In this document: positions 26,625 through 35,674 of the stretch, piece by piece
Numbering within the stretch: position 1 is the stretch's first letter
How the letters are laid out: the number at the start of each line of letters is the position of its first letter
DNA from: CBDBND01 sp965262665
GTDB taxonomy: Bacteria; Pseudomonadota; Alphaproteobacteria; Rhodospirillales; Rhodospirillaceae
Length of the DNA: 64,000 nt
Assembly (NCBI GenBank): GCA_965262665.1
Contig: CBDHFR010000004.1
Location: forward strand, 1,426,001 to 1,490,000
Direction: 5' to 3'
Translations under genes and position numbers: made by a program
The notes under the pieces: generated by a model
What the model saw: the letters and a program-made list of their open reading frames with translations, nothing else
Database searches by the model: none
What the model was told of the DNA's origin: nothing

Positions 26625-27644
26625 TCACGGATTGTAATTAAGGTCCCTCGCCAATCGCAAACCGGTGGTGTTGTAACTGGCATCCACCGGTGCGCGGTTG
26701 CGAACGGCTGAGCGTATACCCCAGGGATAATGACTCCAGGACCCCCCTTTGGTCATGCGGGTTTTGGCACAGGCGCTGCCGCGCCAGACCGAGGCGTCGG
26801 TGGGTCGGTCCGCGTGGGTGTGATGCCAGCAGTCTTCAATGAATTCCCACACATTGCCGAGCATGTCGTAAAGACCAAATTCATTGGGATGGTAACGCCC
26901 CACGGGCGCGGTAAAGGCAAAACCATCTCGACAGGTGAATTGCCGGTTACGCCATCCCGTCTTCTCGGCCATATCAAGATCGCCCACGTTGGCAAAACGG
27001 CACGTCTCGTCGAGATCGTTTCCCCAATGACGTGCAGATGCGGACCCGGCTCTTGCGCCATATTCCCATTCCGCCTCTGTCGGCAAGCGATAGGGCTGAT
27101 TGGTGCGATCTGCCATCCACTGTGCATAGGCAGCAGCGTCATGCCAACTCATGCATACCGCCGGTGATCCATCGCTCTGTTCAAATCCTGGAGTGCGCCA
27201 CGTCACGCCAGCGGTGGTGACGAACAAAGAGCCGTCATCGTTATAAACGCGACAGGTGTCTGCGGAGTCGTGACGCGTGGTCTCAATGAATGCCGCGTAC
27301 TGCCGCACCGTCACCTCATACCGCCCGAGGGCGAAAGGCTGATCGATGGTGATCGCTGTCTGCGGCTGTTCGCGCGCCGCCACTTGCGCCAAGGTGAGCC
27401 GGATGGTTGTGCCGCCCTCGCTCGGTCCGCCAGCGGTATCGCCATCCGAGTACATGTTTTCCCGGCGGTGTTCCGCATCCGACGCACCGATGATATAGGA
27501 TCCGGCTGGAATGATCACCATCTCCGGACAATCTGCGCAGTCTTTGAATATGGCGCCGGGAGATAAATCTGTGTTAGTTGCCAAGGCCGCATTGGAGCAA
27601 AGGACACCGAACGCACAATAAAGTGATAGAAGTATTCGGTGCAC
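26625..27644 (-). CDS. Secreted SUMF1/FGE-sulfatase-domain protein (paralogue 3)
   Basis: 339 aa from a GTG at 27644, chosen because AGAAGAGAG precedes it and the protein then begins with a signal peptide (HRILLSLYCAFGVLCSNAALA). A TTG at 27665 is the alternative. The mature part starts with FKDCADCPEMVIIPAGSY and has the FGE fold (LGRYEVTVRQYAAFIE, YRLPTEAEWEYGARAG, YDMLGNVWEFIEDC, TKGGSWSHYPWG, TGLRLARDL). As in the other two copies, the two catalytic cysteines near the C-terminus are missing. It lies 13 bp after the MAPEG-like gene and probably ends that operon. Confidence 0.84.
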   Translation of the reverse strand: MHRILLSLYCAFGVLCSNAALATNTDLSPGAIFKDCADCPEMVIIPAGSYIIGASDAEHRRENMYSDGDTAGGPSEGGTTIRLTLAQVAAREQPQTAITIDQPFALGRYEVTVRQYAAFIETTRHDSADTCRVYNDDGSLFVTTAGVTWRTPGFEQSDGSPAVCMSWHDAAAYAQWMADRTNQPYRLPTEAEWEYGARAGSASARHWGNDLDETCRFANVGDLDMAEKTGWRNRQFTCRDGFAFTAPVGRYHPNEFGLYDMLGNVWEFIEDCWHHTHADRPTDASVWRGSACAKTRMTKGGSWSHYPWGIRSAVRNRAPVDASYNTTGLRLARDLNYNP

Positions 27645-27657
27645 AACTGGCTCTCTT

Positions 27658-28059
27658 CTAATCAAACAACGGCCGTTGGATCTGACTCATGATCAACACA
27701 ACGCCAATCATGCTGATTTGCCACAGGCCGGTCCGCACATAGGGTATGGTCAGCCCATAGGCTGGCAGATAAAGCACGCGGCACCAGAAATAGAGATGGG
27801 CACCGATAGCTGTCAGCCAATTTGCGGATCCCGAGATGTGCGCCACCACCACAACCACGACAAACACCGCAAACGATTCCTGAAAATTCCGCTGTGCCCG
27901 CTCCAGCCTACCGGCCAACCCAGTGGCTTCAATTTTCTCGTCACGCGGCCCCATAGAGTAGGCGTTGCCGGCCTGGTGTTTGAACGCGAAACTCTGTACG
28001 CTTATATGCACAATGGCGAGCACCGCAGACCAGAACAGCAGCCATAGGTCTGTCGTCAT
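27658..28059 (-). CDS. MAPEG-family membrane protein
   Basis: 133 aa with four hydrophobic segments. The pattern GLAGRLERAQRNFQESFAVF, then SANWLTAIGAHLYFWCRVLYLPAYG and VRTGLWQISMIGV, matches MAPEG proteins (eicosanoid and glutathione metabolism membrane family; bacterial members are mostly uncharacterised). The ATG at 28059 overlaps the stop of the upstream permease (ATGA), so translation is coupled. A longer frame to 28143 runs into the permease gene and is not credible. Confidence 0.82.
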   Translation of the reverse strand: MTTDLWLLFWSAVLAIVHISVQSFAFKHQAGNAYSMGPRDEKIEATGLAGRLERAQRNFQESFAVFVVVVVVAHISGSANWLTAIGAHLYFWCRVLYLPAYGLTIPYVRTGLWQISMIGVVLIMSQIQRPLFD

Positions 28060-29309
28060 AGATGCTCTCCCCACCCCACCAGTTCCATCAGGTTGATCAA
28101 GACAAACGCAGCGCTGGCAATTGCCCCAGCGATAGGAACCCAAAGCGGAACGGCATAGGTGTGTTCCGCTTTCTCAAGTGAGCGCGTATCCCGCCTTTTG
28201 ATTCGCACCAAAGCAATATTCACCGTGGCGAAGATCACCAGTATGATCAACGGCGTCAGCCGTGCCAGCGTTCCTAACGGCAACCACAACGCAAATATGA
28301 GAATTAAAACAGTGACAGCGACCGTCGCGATCACTGGTGTTTGAGTCTTCGGATGGACACGGTGCAAAACTTTGGGTAGCCACCCTTGGGCAGCCGATCC
28401 GTAAAGGACACGTGCCGCCATCACCACCTGTATCAACGCCCCATTAATGACGGCGAACAACGCGATCAGGCTGATCACACCGGCGGAGCGGCCCGTGGCA
28501 CGGGTGAAGATCGCCGCCAACGGCGCTTCCGAAGACACCAGCTCATCGATGGGCATAGCGCGGATCACGACCACAGTGACGACAAAGTTTATGAAGGTGG
28601 CAATTAATAAGGTGAGGATGATGGCCCGGGGCATGACAGCGCGAACGTCCTTGACCTCTTCCGCGACCTTGACCATGTCTTCGAAACCGATAAAGGCATA
28701 AAAGGCGATTCCCGCGCCCGACAGCACGCCCAGCCATAGAGCTGTACCTTCGAGTGGGAACTTGGATGCCGCGTCCGCCAAAACGTCACCGCTCACCGCA
28801 TCAGGAAACGCCACCGCCACCACGACGGCCAGACCGAGTATCTCGGCTACGGTAATGACAACCGCCACGCCGACGGACTCCCTAATGCCCCAAGCCGCCA
28901 CAACGCCGAGCAACAAGCAGACGACGGGTACGATCACGATGTTCGGTAGCAGGAGGAATTCTCTGAAATATCCGGCGAACCCGTTCACCAAGGTCGCTGA
29001 AGAAACAACCACCGTCAGGACGACCAAGAGGCCAACAGCGGCTGATAGTTGCGGCCGGTGAAAGGCGTTCTGTACATAGACCGCCTCTCCCGCACTCAGG
29101 GGATAACGGCTCGACAACTCGGCAAAGGACAAGCCGGTCAACGCGGCAAGCGCAGCCGCAATGACAAAGGATGCCGGTGCCCACAGCCCCGCGGAGGCTG
29201 CCACCTCTCCAACCAGCACATAAATCCCGGCACCCAATATGGTGCCGATGCCGTAGAGCATGACTTGAGGCAGGGTCAGAGCCCGTTTGAGGCCGGGTTG
29301 GTCGGACAT
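28056..29309 (-). CDS. APC-family amino acid permease
   Basis: 417 aa from the ATG at 29309 (MSDQPGLKRALTLPQVMLYG), with about 12 membrane segments. The first carries GIGTILGAGIYVLVGEVA, the APC substrate-binding loop, and the sixth FYAFIGFEDMVKVAEEVKD is the other hallmark. It should import an amino acid or amine with proton symport. It heads a three-gene minus-strand operon (permease, MAPEG, SUMF1) with a 4-bp overlap to the next gene. An extension to 29366 is less likely because MSDQ is the usual type of start. Confidence 0.87.
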   Translation of the reverse strand: MSDQPGLKRALTLPQVMLYGIGTILGAGIYVLVGEVAASAGLWAPASFVIAAALAALTGLSFAELSSRYPLSAGEAVYVQNAFHRPQLSAAVGLLVVLTVVVSSATLVNGFAGYFREFLLLPNIVIVPVVCLLLGVVAAWGIRESVGVAVVITVAEILGLAVVVAVAFPDAVSGDVLADAASKFPLEGTALWLGVLSGAGIAFYAFIGFEDMVKVAEEVKDVRAVMPRAIILTLLIATFINFVVTVVVIRAMPIDELVSSEAPLAAIFTRATGRSAGVISLIALFAVINGALIQVVMAARVLYGSAAQGWLPKVLHRVHPKTQTPVIATVAVTVLILIFALWLPLGTLARLTPLIILVIFATVNIALVRIKRRDTRSLEKAEHTYAVPLWVPIAGAIASAAFVLINLMELVGWGEHL

Positions 29310-29406
29310 ATCACCTATGATGCGCCATCGCGTGCACTCGCCCCACCCAAAAGTCCAAACGGCCACTGCGCAAATCGATCACACCGTAAAATATGGTATA
29401 CTCCTG

Positions 29407-30491
29407 CTACCCAATTACTCGGTACTGATCGTGTGTGATGACACGAAAGTTGTCGGTAACGGTGTCTCGGATTGTTTCCCATTCCCGGGGCAGGGTTTGG
29501 TTGAAGAACCCGAAGATGGCCTCGGTGAACTGTCGGAAATCGGGATAAAACCGGTTGTGCGTCACATGCCGGTGCATGACGCCCCATAACCGCTCGATGG
29601 GATTGAGGTGTGGCGCATACGGCGGCAGGAAATGCAGCCGGATGCGGCACTCCGGCCGCTCCAGGAACGGCCGCAACAGCCTGGCATGGTGATAGCGCGC
29701 ATTGTCGAGACAGACATGGATCACCCGGGATCACCCGGGATCACCCGGGTGTCCGGATAGGCCCGTTCCAGCTTCTCGAACAACCGCAGAGAGGTTTCGG
29801 CATTGATCTTCTCGCCCTCGACCAGGGTGAGCTTCATCGTTTCAAGGTCCAGTGCGCCGTGCAGGTTCAGCCGCTGGCGCCCTGTCGTGGCCTTGATCGC
29901 CGGCTTGTCGGAACGGATGAACCAGCCATGCGCCGGCCGGCTCTGATACTCGGGATGGACCGCAGCGGCGAAGACAACCGTCGCGTCCGGAAACATCCCG
30001 CGCGTCAGCTGTTCATAATCCCTGATGAAGGCTTCCTGCGCCTGCTTGTCGGCCTGCTTCGGCAGCGTCTTCGGCTTCACGTATGCGAACCCCAGGCGGT
30101 GCATCAGCTTGATGGCGCCCGGACGTGAATATCTCACAGCAAACTTTCGGAAGATGGCATCCCGCACCGCGTTGGTGTCGCGCGGCGGATTGTCCCGGAA
30201 CTGCGCCTTGAGAGCGGCTTCCTGGTCCGCCGTCAGGCGGCCCGCGCGGTCCGGGTAATCCGCAAGCTCCACAGAGGCGAGACCCTTCTCGCGGAAGTCC
30301 CGTAGCCAGCCGCGAACCGTGTCGGGATCGAGATAGAATATCCTGGAGACCATCTGCACGCTGTGGCCATCATCAAGGGCAACCAGCGCATTCGCGCGCC
30401 GTACCTGCAGCGCTTCGACCTTCCGCTTGCGCATGACATTCAGGAGTGCCTTGGGTTCGTCAGCGGTCAGAAAGGAGGCCCTTTTGCGCAT
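29407..30491 (-). pseudogene. IS630-family transposase broken by a 10-bp triplication
   Basis: From ATG 30491 the frame covers the HTH domain (QVRRANALVALDDGHSVQM, RGWLRDFREKG), KLMHRLGFAYVKPK and the catalytic core up to ERAYPDTRVI, then diverges. The C-terminal half (VCLDNARYHHARLLRPFL, LHFLPPYAPHLNPIERLWG) is in another frame ending at 29407. The break coincides exactly with three tandem copies of GATCACCCGG at 29719-29748. With a single copy the frame reads YPDTRVIHVCLDNARYHHA without interruption, so the two extra copies (20 bp) are the inactivating lesion. Confidence 0.88.
29719..29748. repeat. 10-bp tandem repeat x3 inside transposase
   Basis: Three perfect head-to-tail copies of GATCACCCGG. 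Removing two restores the open frame of the IS630 transposase. Confidence 0.95.
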
Positions 30492-30604
30492 CTTCGCCGT
30501 GAAGTCGTTCGCTGCTCGTGTCGTTGGAGAGGTGCATGAATCGGCAGCCGAATCAGGTCAATGCAAAATACTAAATTCAGGCCGAATCAATGATTCCAGG
30601 TATA

Positions 30605-30712
30605 ATGCAAAGAAGTTCGATTGGCTCCCCTCGCCTCCGGAAGGACATTTGTCCGGTCCAATTCTCAGTTTTATACCCCCTATTGTTGCGCCCCTGACCA
30701 GGAGAAAGCGTT
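30605..30712 (+). promoter_or_regulatory. Upstream region of the 30713 gene
   Basis: This 108-bp spacer between the IS630 end and the ATG at 30713 must hold the promoter of the two-gene unit that follows. The ribosome site is GGAGAAAG, 6-8 bases before the ATG. No clear -35/-10 boxes were seen. Confidence 0.4.
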
Positions 30713-31120
30713 ATGGCAAAGGTGAAATCCACCCTTGAAGCCGGCAACCGCAAAACCGTTGCCTCAGAATTCGTCAAGGCCGATTACGATCGCGCCTATT
30801 TTCTCAAAGATCCGATGATCGATAGCATTTTCACATCGTTGACGGCCGTGGCTGCCAATGTGTGGGCGTTGCAGCGCCGCGTGGAGATCACGGAAATCCT
30901 GTTGGAAAAGCACGGCTCAGTCACCCGCGAGATGATTGAGACTTACATGCCGACCGAGGAAGAACAGGCGAAGATCCAAGATCAGCGCGATGCGTTCGTG
31001 GACGAGATCTACGATCCATTCAAGCAATCCGGCGATATCGCTTACGCCTCGTCGTTCCATCCGCCGTCCCTCAACCGGGATGAATCCGTTAAAAATAAAG
31101 GCCCGGTGGCGAAAAGATAA
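30713..31120 (+). CDS. Hypothetical protein preceding a Tat-signal methyltransferase
   Basis: 135 aa, soluble, mostly helical and acidic/basic mixed (YDRAYFLKDPMIDSIFTSL, RRVEITEILLEKHGSVTREM, EEEQAKIQDQRDAFVDEIYD). No signal peptide and no family recognised. It starts after a strong GGAGAAAG site and ends 11 bp before the methyltransferase gene, so the two are very likely one operon. It may be a partner protein or oligomerisation subunit of that enzyme (inference only). Confidence 0.65.
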   Translation: MAKVKSTLEAGNRKTVASEFVKADYDRAYFLKDPMIDSIFTSLTAVAANVWALQRRVEITEILLEKHGSVTREMIETYMPTEEEQAKIQDQRDAFVDEIYDPFKQSGDIAYASSFHPPSLNRDESVKNKGPVAKR

Positions 31121-31131
31121 GGAGAGCAATC

Positions 31132-32340
31132 ATGACCGATAGTTTGTTTCCAATGATGAACCGCCGCGGTTTGTTCACCTCAGCCGCTGCGGCCGCGTCC
31201 GCCGCCTTGCTGGACAGTTCTGCCCACGCCAAGGAAATGGACGAGCTGGTGGAATATGCAGCGAAGGACTCGCCGCGCAACATGGATGTGCGCGGCCGTA
31301 TCCGCAAATACGTCCGTTTCCCCAGTTTGGAGATGGAAACCAAAGGCGACTTCTACGCCGGTGTCTATGCCTGGCGGCTGTATGAGTTGGAAAAAACGGC
31401 AGCCGTACGCGCAGCAGAAATATTGAACGCCAAAGGCATCGAAGACGATCCCGAGATGTCCTGGGAAGAAGCCGTGACTCTTTTGGAGGCTGATCCGATC
31501 ATCGCCATGACCGGCCGGATGCGGCACACCCACCAGAAGCTCAAGTATCAGATGCTCCAGAAGGAGTATTACAAGATGGCCGATCCGTTCCTCGCGGTAA
31601 TGGAACAGGCCGACGCCATTAATCCGGATCGTCTAGAACTGAATCTGGACATGCACATCCCCGAATACACCGCCCGTGAAATTCACTCCATGCCGGGCGG
31701 TTATGTGGGCGATGAGTTCGCCGGGCACATGTATCACGCAGGCACCGATCTCGGCGCCTAAGTGGACGTCAACTTCCACGACCGGATTCACATGACCATG
31801 GCGCGCAATGCCCAGGTGCCGGAAGACGGTAAGGTCATGCGCATCCTCGATCTCGGCACGTCCATCGGCCAGTTCGCCACCTCCATGAAGCGCCGCTTCC
31901 CCAAAGCGGAAGTGTGGGGTGTCGACATTGGTGCCCCCATGGTGCGCTATGCTCACATGAAGGCGCTGGACCTGGGTGTCGAAGTCAATTTCGCCCAGCG
32001 ACTGGCCGAGGACACCAAGTTCCCGGATGAGCACTTTGACATCGTAACTTCAAACTTGCTGTTCCACGAGGTGACGGAACAGGCGTCCCGGGACATCATC
32101 AAGGAAGCGGCCCGCGTGCTGCGGCCCGGCGGCACCTTCTCGGCCACGGACCAGAACGATGCACCAAAGACTGCTCATAACAAATTCACCATTTGGTACA
32201 ACTACCGTTGGAACCACGAAGATTGGTACCTGGATTGGCATCAGGTGGACTTCCCCGGTGAAATGCGCAAAGCCAGCTTAAAGGTCACCGACAACGCAGG
32301 CAACCGCCTGGGGCCACGTTACTTCGCCGTAAAAGCTTAA
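31132..32340 (+). pseudogene. Tat-signal SAM-dependent methyltransferase interrupted by one TAA
   Basis: A single frame of 403 codons is broken only by TAA at 31759-31761. The first part (209 aa) has a twin-arginine-type leader (MNRRGLFTSAAAAASAALL) and a helical domain; the part after the stop carries the class I methyltransferase core: MRILDLGTSIGQFATSMKR (motif I), VWGVDIGAPMVRYA (motif II), HFDIVTSNLLFHEV, EAARVLRPGGTFSATD (motifs IV-VI). The next codon after TAA is GTG, so a restart giving a 192-aa catalytic domain is conceivable. Readthrough would restore the whole protein. A strong terminator follows at 32375. Confidence 0.82.
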
Positions 32341-32374
32341 ACGTTTCCCCGCGCAGATATCGCGCAGCACACAG

Positions 32375-32406
32375 AAAACCCCGCTGAAGCGATTCAGCGG
32401 GGTTTT
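32375..32406. terminator. Bidirectional rho-independent terminator
   Basis: Perfect 14-bp inverted repeat AAAACCCCGCTGAA / TTCAGCGGGGTTTT with a GCGA loop. It has a T-run on the right and, on the opposite strand, an equivalent T-run. It lies between the convergent genes ending at 32340 and 32429 and can serve both. Confidence 0.93.
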
Positions 32407-32428
32407 TGCATTAGATCTCTATGAGTTT

Positions 32429-33124
32429 TTAGGGAATACCGACGTGGTATCTTTTTCCAACAGTTCCTTCATCGTCCAGCGCCTTGACCGTGAGACGCGC
32501 GACTTCGGCGCGATCAACCCGCTCGAACGGTCCCGTCGGATCTTCGATGAGATCAAATGTATTGGTGGCCGGGCCGTTGTCCAAACCGCCGGGACGAACG
32601 ATCGTGAACTTCAATCCACTGCCGGCTAAATAGTCTTCCCCCACTTTTTTGCTGATCAAACCAGGTTCGAGAATTTTGTATACCCGTTCGGGAACGGCGT
32701 TCTTGCTGGACCCCACGCCGACCGCGCTGACCATGACGAAACGAGGCACCCCTGCAGTCTTGGCGGCTTCAACCACGTTCTTAGTGCCGACGTCGTCTAC
32801 CGCGTTGCTCTCTCCACGCGCCGCCCCCAGGCTCGTCACGACGCTGTCGAGAGACTGTCCCGCGAAAACGGCGCGCACACTTGCTGCGTCAAGGGCGTCG
32901 CCTACCGCAAAGGAAACGCCGAGCGGCTCCAAGCCCGAGCGGTCGGACGTTGGCCGCACGAAAGCGGTCACGCTGTCGCCCCGGTTCACCAGAATGCGGG
33001 CGATTTCCAGGCCGACGCCCCGGGTTCCGCCAAACAGCAAAACATGGGCGGCATATGACATCTGTGGTGCCAGCATTGCCAGAAGGGCGGTCAATATGAG
33101 TGTGTGTTTGAGAAACGCGCGCAT
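32429..33124 (-). CDS. Exported NAD(P)-binding (SDR/NmrA-like) protein
   Basis: 231 aa from ATG 33124 (GGGGAC upstream). A signal peptide (RAFLKHTLILTALLAMLAPQ ... YAA) is followed at once by the dinucleotide-binding motif HVLLFGGTRGVGLEIA, then DALDAASVRAVF, VVTSLGAARGES, FVMVSAVGVGSS and IVRPGGLDNGP, the atypical-SDR (NAD(P)H-binding) pattern. Like the SDR at 15591, this combines an export signal with a cofactor not found free in the periplasm. It is convergent with the methyltransferase, sharing its terminator. The longer frame to 33220 lacks a signal peptide. Confidence 0.82.
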   Translation of the reverse strand: MRAFLKHTLILTALLAMLAPQMSYAAHVLLFGGTRGVGLEIARILVNRGDSVTAFVRPTSDRSGLEPLGVSFAVGDALDAASVRAVFAGQSLDSVVTSLGAARGESNAVDDVGTKNVVEAAKTAGVPRFVMVSAVGVGSSKNAVPERVYKILEPGLISKKVGEDYLAGSGLKFTIVRPGGLDNGPATNTFDLIEDPTGPFERVDRAEVARLTVKALDDEGTVGKRYHVGIP

Positions 33125-33257
33125 GCAAAAGTCCCCGTTGGTTTGAATTGGACCTATCAAATCCCATTCCAGCCCCTGTTTACAATGACCATCGTGGTCC
33201 AAGACGTGCGTTGACTTCACGTTGGTTGACTCCTTTTAGACCGCCCCCTACCAGTAG

Positions 33258-34922
33258 GTGATGGACGTGACCCGTCACTTTATCAGAGCCGGAGACCGGG
33301 AGGTGCATTACCGCCGGGCTGGATCCGGACCGCCTTTCGTGCTGTTTCACGTCAGCCCCCAGTCCTCGGCTTTCGTCCTCCCTCACCTTCTGCCCCTGGC
33401 CAATCGCTTCACGTTGATCGGTCTGGACACACCCGGCTACGGCGAATCCGATCCGCTGCGCACACCGGCTCCGGTGATGGCCGACTACGCCGATGCGATG
33501 ATCGAAACTTTTGATGCCTTGGGGATTGAGTGCGCGCCCGTTTACGGCACCCACACCGGCGCCAACATCGCGGTGGAACTGGCCCGCCGGGCACCGGACC
33601 GGGTCGCTGCCCTGGTCATCGACGGCTTGTCCTTGAGCACGCCCGAAGTGGCCCAGGACCGCCGCGCCCATTACGCGCCCCGTTTCACACCCACAGCCGA
33701 CGGCGCGCATCTGGTCTGGTCCTGGCAGCACACTCGCGATCAATTGATCTTTTGGCCGTGGTACGAGCCCCACAAGGCCAACCGTCTGCACGCCGATATC
33801 AAAGACGCGGACTATTTGCACGATGTGGTCCACGCCAAGATGCACGCCGCCAACTATTGGCTCGGTTACCGCGCCGCCTTCGGCCATGACAGCCGCGATG
33901 CTTTGAAGCAGCTCACCGTAGACACGTTTTTCGTCACCGCGGATGCGGATGTGCACACCGCGGTGGAACGCAGCATCCCTGATCTGCCCGGCAACATCCA
34001 ATTCATCGATTGCACAGAAGGCACTCAACTGGAGGCCATCGGCTCCGTGCTCGACCAGATCATTGGTGACGACTCAATCACACCTGCGCCAGATCCCGAG
34101 CATAGAGCGGACGTTTACCGGTCTTATGTGAACGTCGGCGATGGCCAGCGCTTGTTGCGCCAGGTCGGGACGGACACAGGTAAACCACTTGTGATGCTGC
34201 ACGGTAGCCGGCGCACGTCAGCATTACTCGTGGAAACCATGAGGGCTATGGCAGTGCAACGTCCGGTTCTGGCTTTGGACATTGCCGGCAACGGGGACTC
34301 CGATCCGCTGGCTGCGCGAGATCGGTCGTTGGATCTTTACGGTGAAGATGTGCGTGCGGTTCTCGACACCTGCGATATAAAAGAATTCGATCTCTATGGC
34401 GAATCTGCCGGAGCAACGTTGGCCCTTGAGGTGACACGCCAAGCCAGCGGTCGTATTGGCAAACTCATACTCGACCGTCCGGAAGTGCCTAACGGTAAGA
34501 CACGCGACGATCTCACCACTCACATCGCACCACCAATCGAGGCCCAGTGGGACGGCACCCACTTCCTCACCGCCTGGCATATGCTGCGCGACGGCGCTTT
34601 GTTCTGGCCATGGTACAAATCCGACGCCGACCACCTGCGCGACATCGAACCGGAAATCGAACCGTCCGACTTGCAGGCGCAGCTACTCGCCTGGCTCAAG
34701 GGCCGCCTCACTTATAGGGATTACACGCGTGCGGCCTTAAATGCCGATCACCACACCTTGCTGCGAACCATGAAACATCCCTGCCTGGTCATCGGCACCG
34801 AAGGCGATGTTCTCGAATCCCACGCGCGTAAGGCTGCGGACGCGCTGGTGTCGTCAACGCTCGTGCTTAACAATCAACTCCGCCCGCCGGTGTCGGTCAT
34901 GGCGGCGTTCTTATTGACTTAA
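33258..34922 (+). CDS. Tandem alpha/beta-hydrolase fusion
   Basis: 554 aa made of two hydrolase domains. Domain 1 (about 1-275): FVLFHVSPQS oxyanion region, LIGLDTPGYGESD, and nucleophile elbow YGTHTGAN, where His stands in place of the usual Ser. Domain 2 (about 285-554): VMLHGSRRTS, LALDIAGNGDSD and elbow YGESAGAT with a normal Ser. Both share a cap motif FWPWY. Domain 1 is related to the Tat-signal hydrolase at 60739, which has the same G-x-H-x-G. The fusion could be an esterase in which only the second half is a serine hydrolase. It ends convergent with the TetR gene, overlapping it by 12 bp. Confidence 0.82.
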   Translation: MMDVTRHFIRAGDREVHYRRAGSGPPFVLFHVSPQSSAFVLPHLLPLANRFTLIGLDTPGYGESDPLRTPAPVMADYADAMIETFDALGIECAPVYGTHTGANIAVELARRAPDRVAALVIDGLSLSTPEVAQDRRAHYAPRFTPTADGAHLVWSWQHTRDQLIFWPWYEPHKANRLHADIKDADYLHDVVHAKMHAANYWLGYRAAFGHDSRDALKQLTVDTFFVTADADVHTAVERSIPDLPGNIQFIDCTEGTQLEAIGSVLDQIIGDDSITPAPDPEHRADVYRSYVNVGDGQRLLRQVGTDTGKPLVMLHGSRRTSALLVETMRAMAVQRPVLALDIAGNGDSDPLAARDRSLDLYGEDVRAVLDTCDIKEFDLYGESAGATLALEVTRQASGRIGKLILDRPEVPNGKTRDDLTTHIAPPIEAQWDGTHFLTAWHMLRDGALFWPWYKSDADHLRDIEPEIEPSDLQAQLLAWLKGRLTYRDYTRAALNADHHTLLRTMKHPCLVIGTEGDVLESHARKAADALVSSTLVLNNQLRPPVSVMAAFLLT

Positions 34923-35513
34923 GCCGAACATCCCGTCGACCACACGCGCAAGAACTCCACGTAGTTTTCGTTTCGGTACTCCCACCATACCCAGGCTAGA
35001 CCCCGTGGCCCCGTCAATGAGCATCAGCAAGACTCTCGCGCTCACCTGTGCATCCGCTTTCGCATCAATCTTGTTCGCTTTTTGCGCAGCTTTAATCACG
35101 ACGACGAGTTGGTCGAGAGCATCCTGCTCCGCTTTGGCAAGAATAGGACCGACTTTGTCGTCGCGCCCGCCTTCGGCTGCAATTTCCAGCGCCAGCCGGC
35201 GGTATATTTCGTCGGACATTTCATCGATCACCTCGGCAAGTGTGTCTACAAGCGCCTTTTTGAAATCCTTAGCCTTGCTGAGATCCTCAAACAGTTCTGC
35301 CGTCTCCGCCTGCTCTTCCTCGACAAACGCTTGAATAATGTCAGCTTTGGAATCGAAGTATCTGTATAGGCCTCCCGGGCTCATACCGGCGGCCTCGCAG
35401 ATGGCCGCCATGCCGGTCTGGTGAAAGCCCTGTTTGACGAACAGGGATTCCGCCGCACGTAAAATTTCCTTTTGCTTGGCGGCAAAGGCCTTTTCATCCC
35501 GGGTCCGAGGCAT
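34911..35513 (-). CDS. TetR/AcrR-family transcriptional regulator
   Basis: 200 aa from ATG 35513 (CAGGAGAG upstream; the extension to 35654 has no support). The N-terminal helix-turn-helix is ILRAAESLFVKQGFHQTGMAAICEAAGMSPGGLYRYFDSK (residues about 18-57, the standard TetR pattern), followed by a helical ligand domain. It probably represses itself and the divergent sterol-desaturase gene through the palindrome at 35571. The ligand is unknown. It overlaps the hydrolase stop at 34911-34922 tail to tail. Confidence 0.92.
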   Translation of the reverse strand: MPRTRDEKAFAAKQKEILRAAESLFVKQGFHQTGMAAICEAAGMSPGGLYRYFDSKADIIQAFVEEEQAETAELFEDLSKAKDFKKALVDTLAEVIDEMSDEIYRRLALEIAAEGGRDDKVGPILAKAEQDALDQLVVVIKAAQKANKIDAKADAQVSARVLLMLIDGATGSSLGMVGVPKRKLRGVLARVVDGMFGLSQ

Positions 35514-35570
35514 CGGTCTCTCCTGTCCTAGAGCGGCCCTTGACTCTGGCCGGCGCGATCCAATATAAGA

Positions 35571-35586
35571 GCGAACGATCGTTTGC
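35571..35586. promoter_or_regulatory. Probable TetR operator
   Basis: GCGAACGATCGTTTGC is a 16-bp near-perfect palindrome (core AACGATCGTT) lying 58 bp before the tetR start and 89 bp before the desaturase start. AACGATCGTT cores are common in TetR/AcrR operators. The site overlaps the expected promoter region of both divergent genes. Confidence 0.7.
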
Positions 35587-35674
35587 ACAATAGGCACGGA
35601 ACAAAGATGGAAAACGCCCCAGTTTCTGAGGATTTTTCGCCATCCCCAGCGCACCAGAAGCCCTGCTCCCGCTT

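Larger units (their letters stand above)
29397..30604 (-). mobile_element. IS630-family insertion sequence D
   Basis: About 1.2 kb bounded by TATAC-type ends (left TATACTCCTGC at 29397, right end read inward TATACCTGGAATC from 30604), consistent with TA targeting, although the inverted repeat is imperfect. Its right-hand 72 bp (30533-30604) recur at 62901-62972. Confidence 0.7.

Noticed and set aside
33180..34028. 282-codon minus-strand open frame opposite the hydrolase fusion
   Set aside because: Antisense to clear alpha/beta-hydrolase motifs; no domain or start signal.
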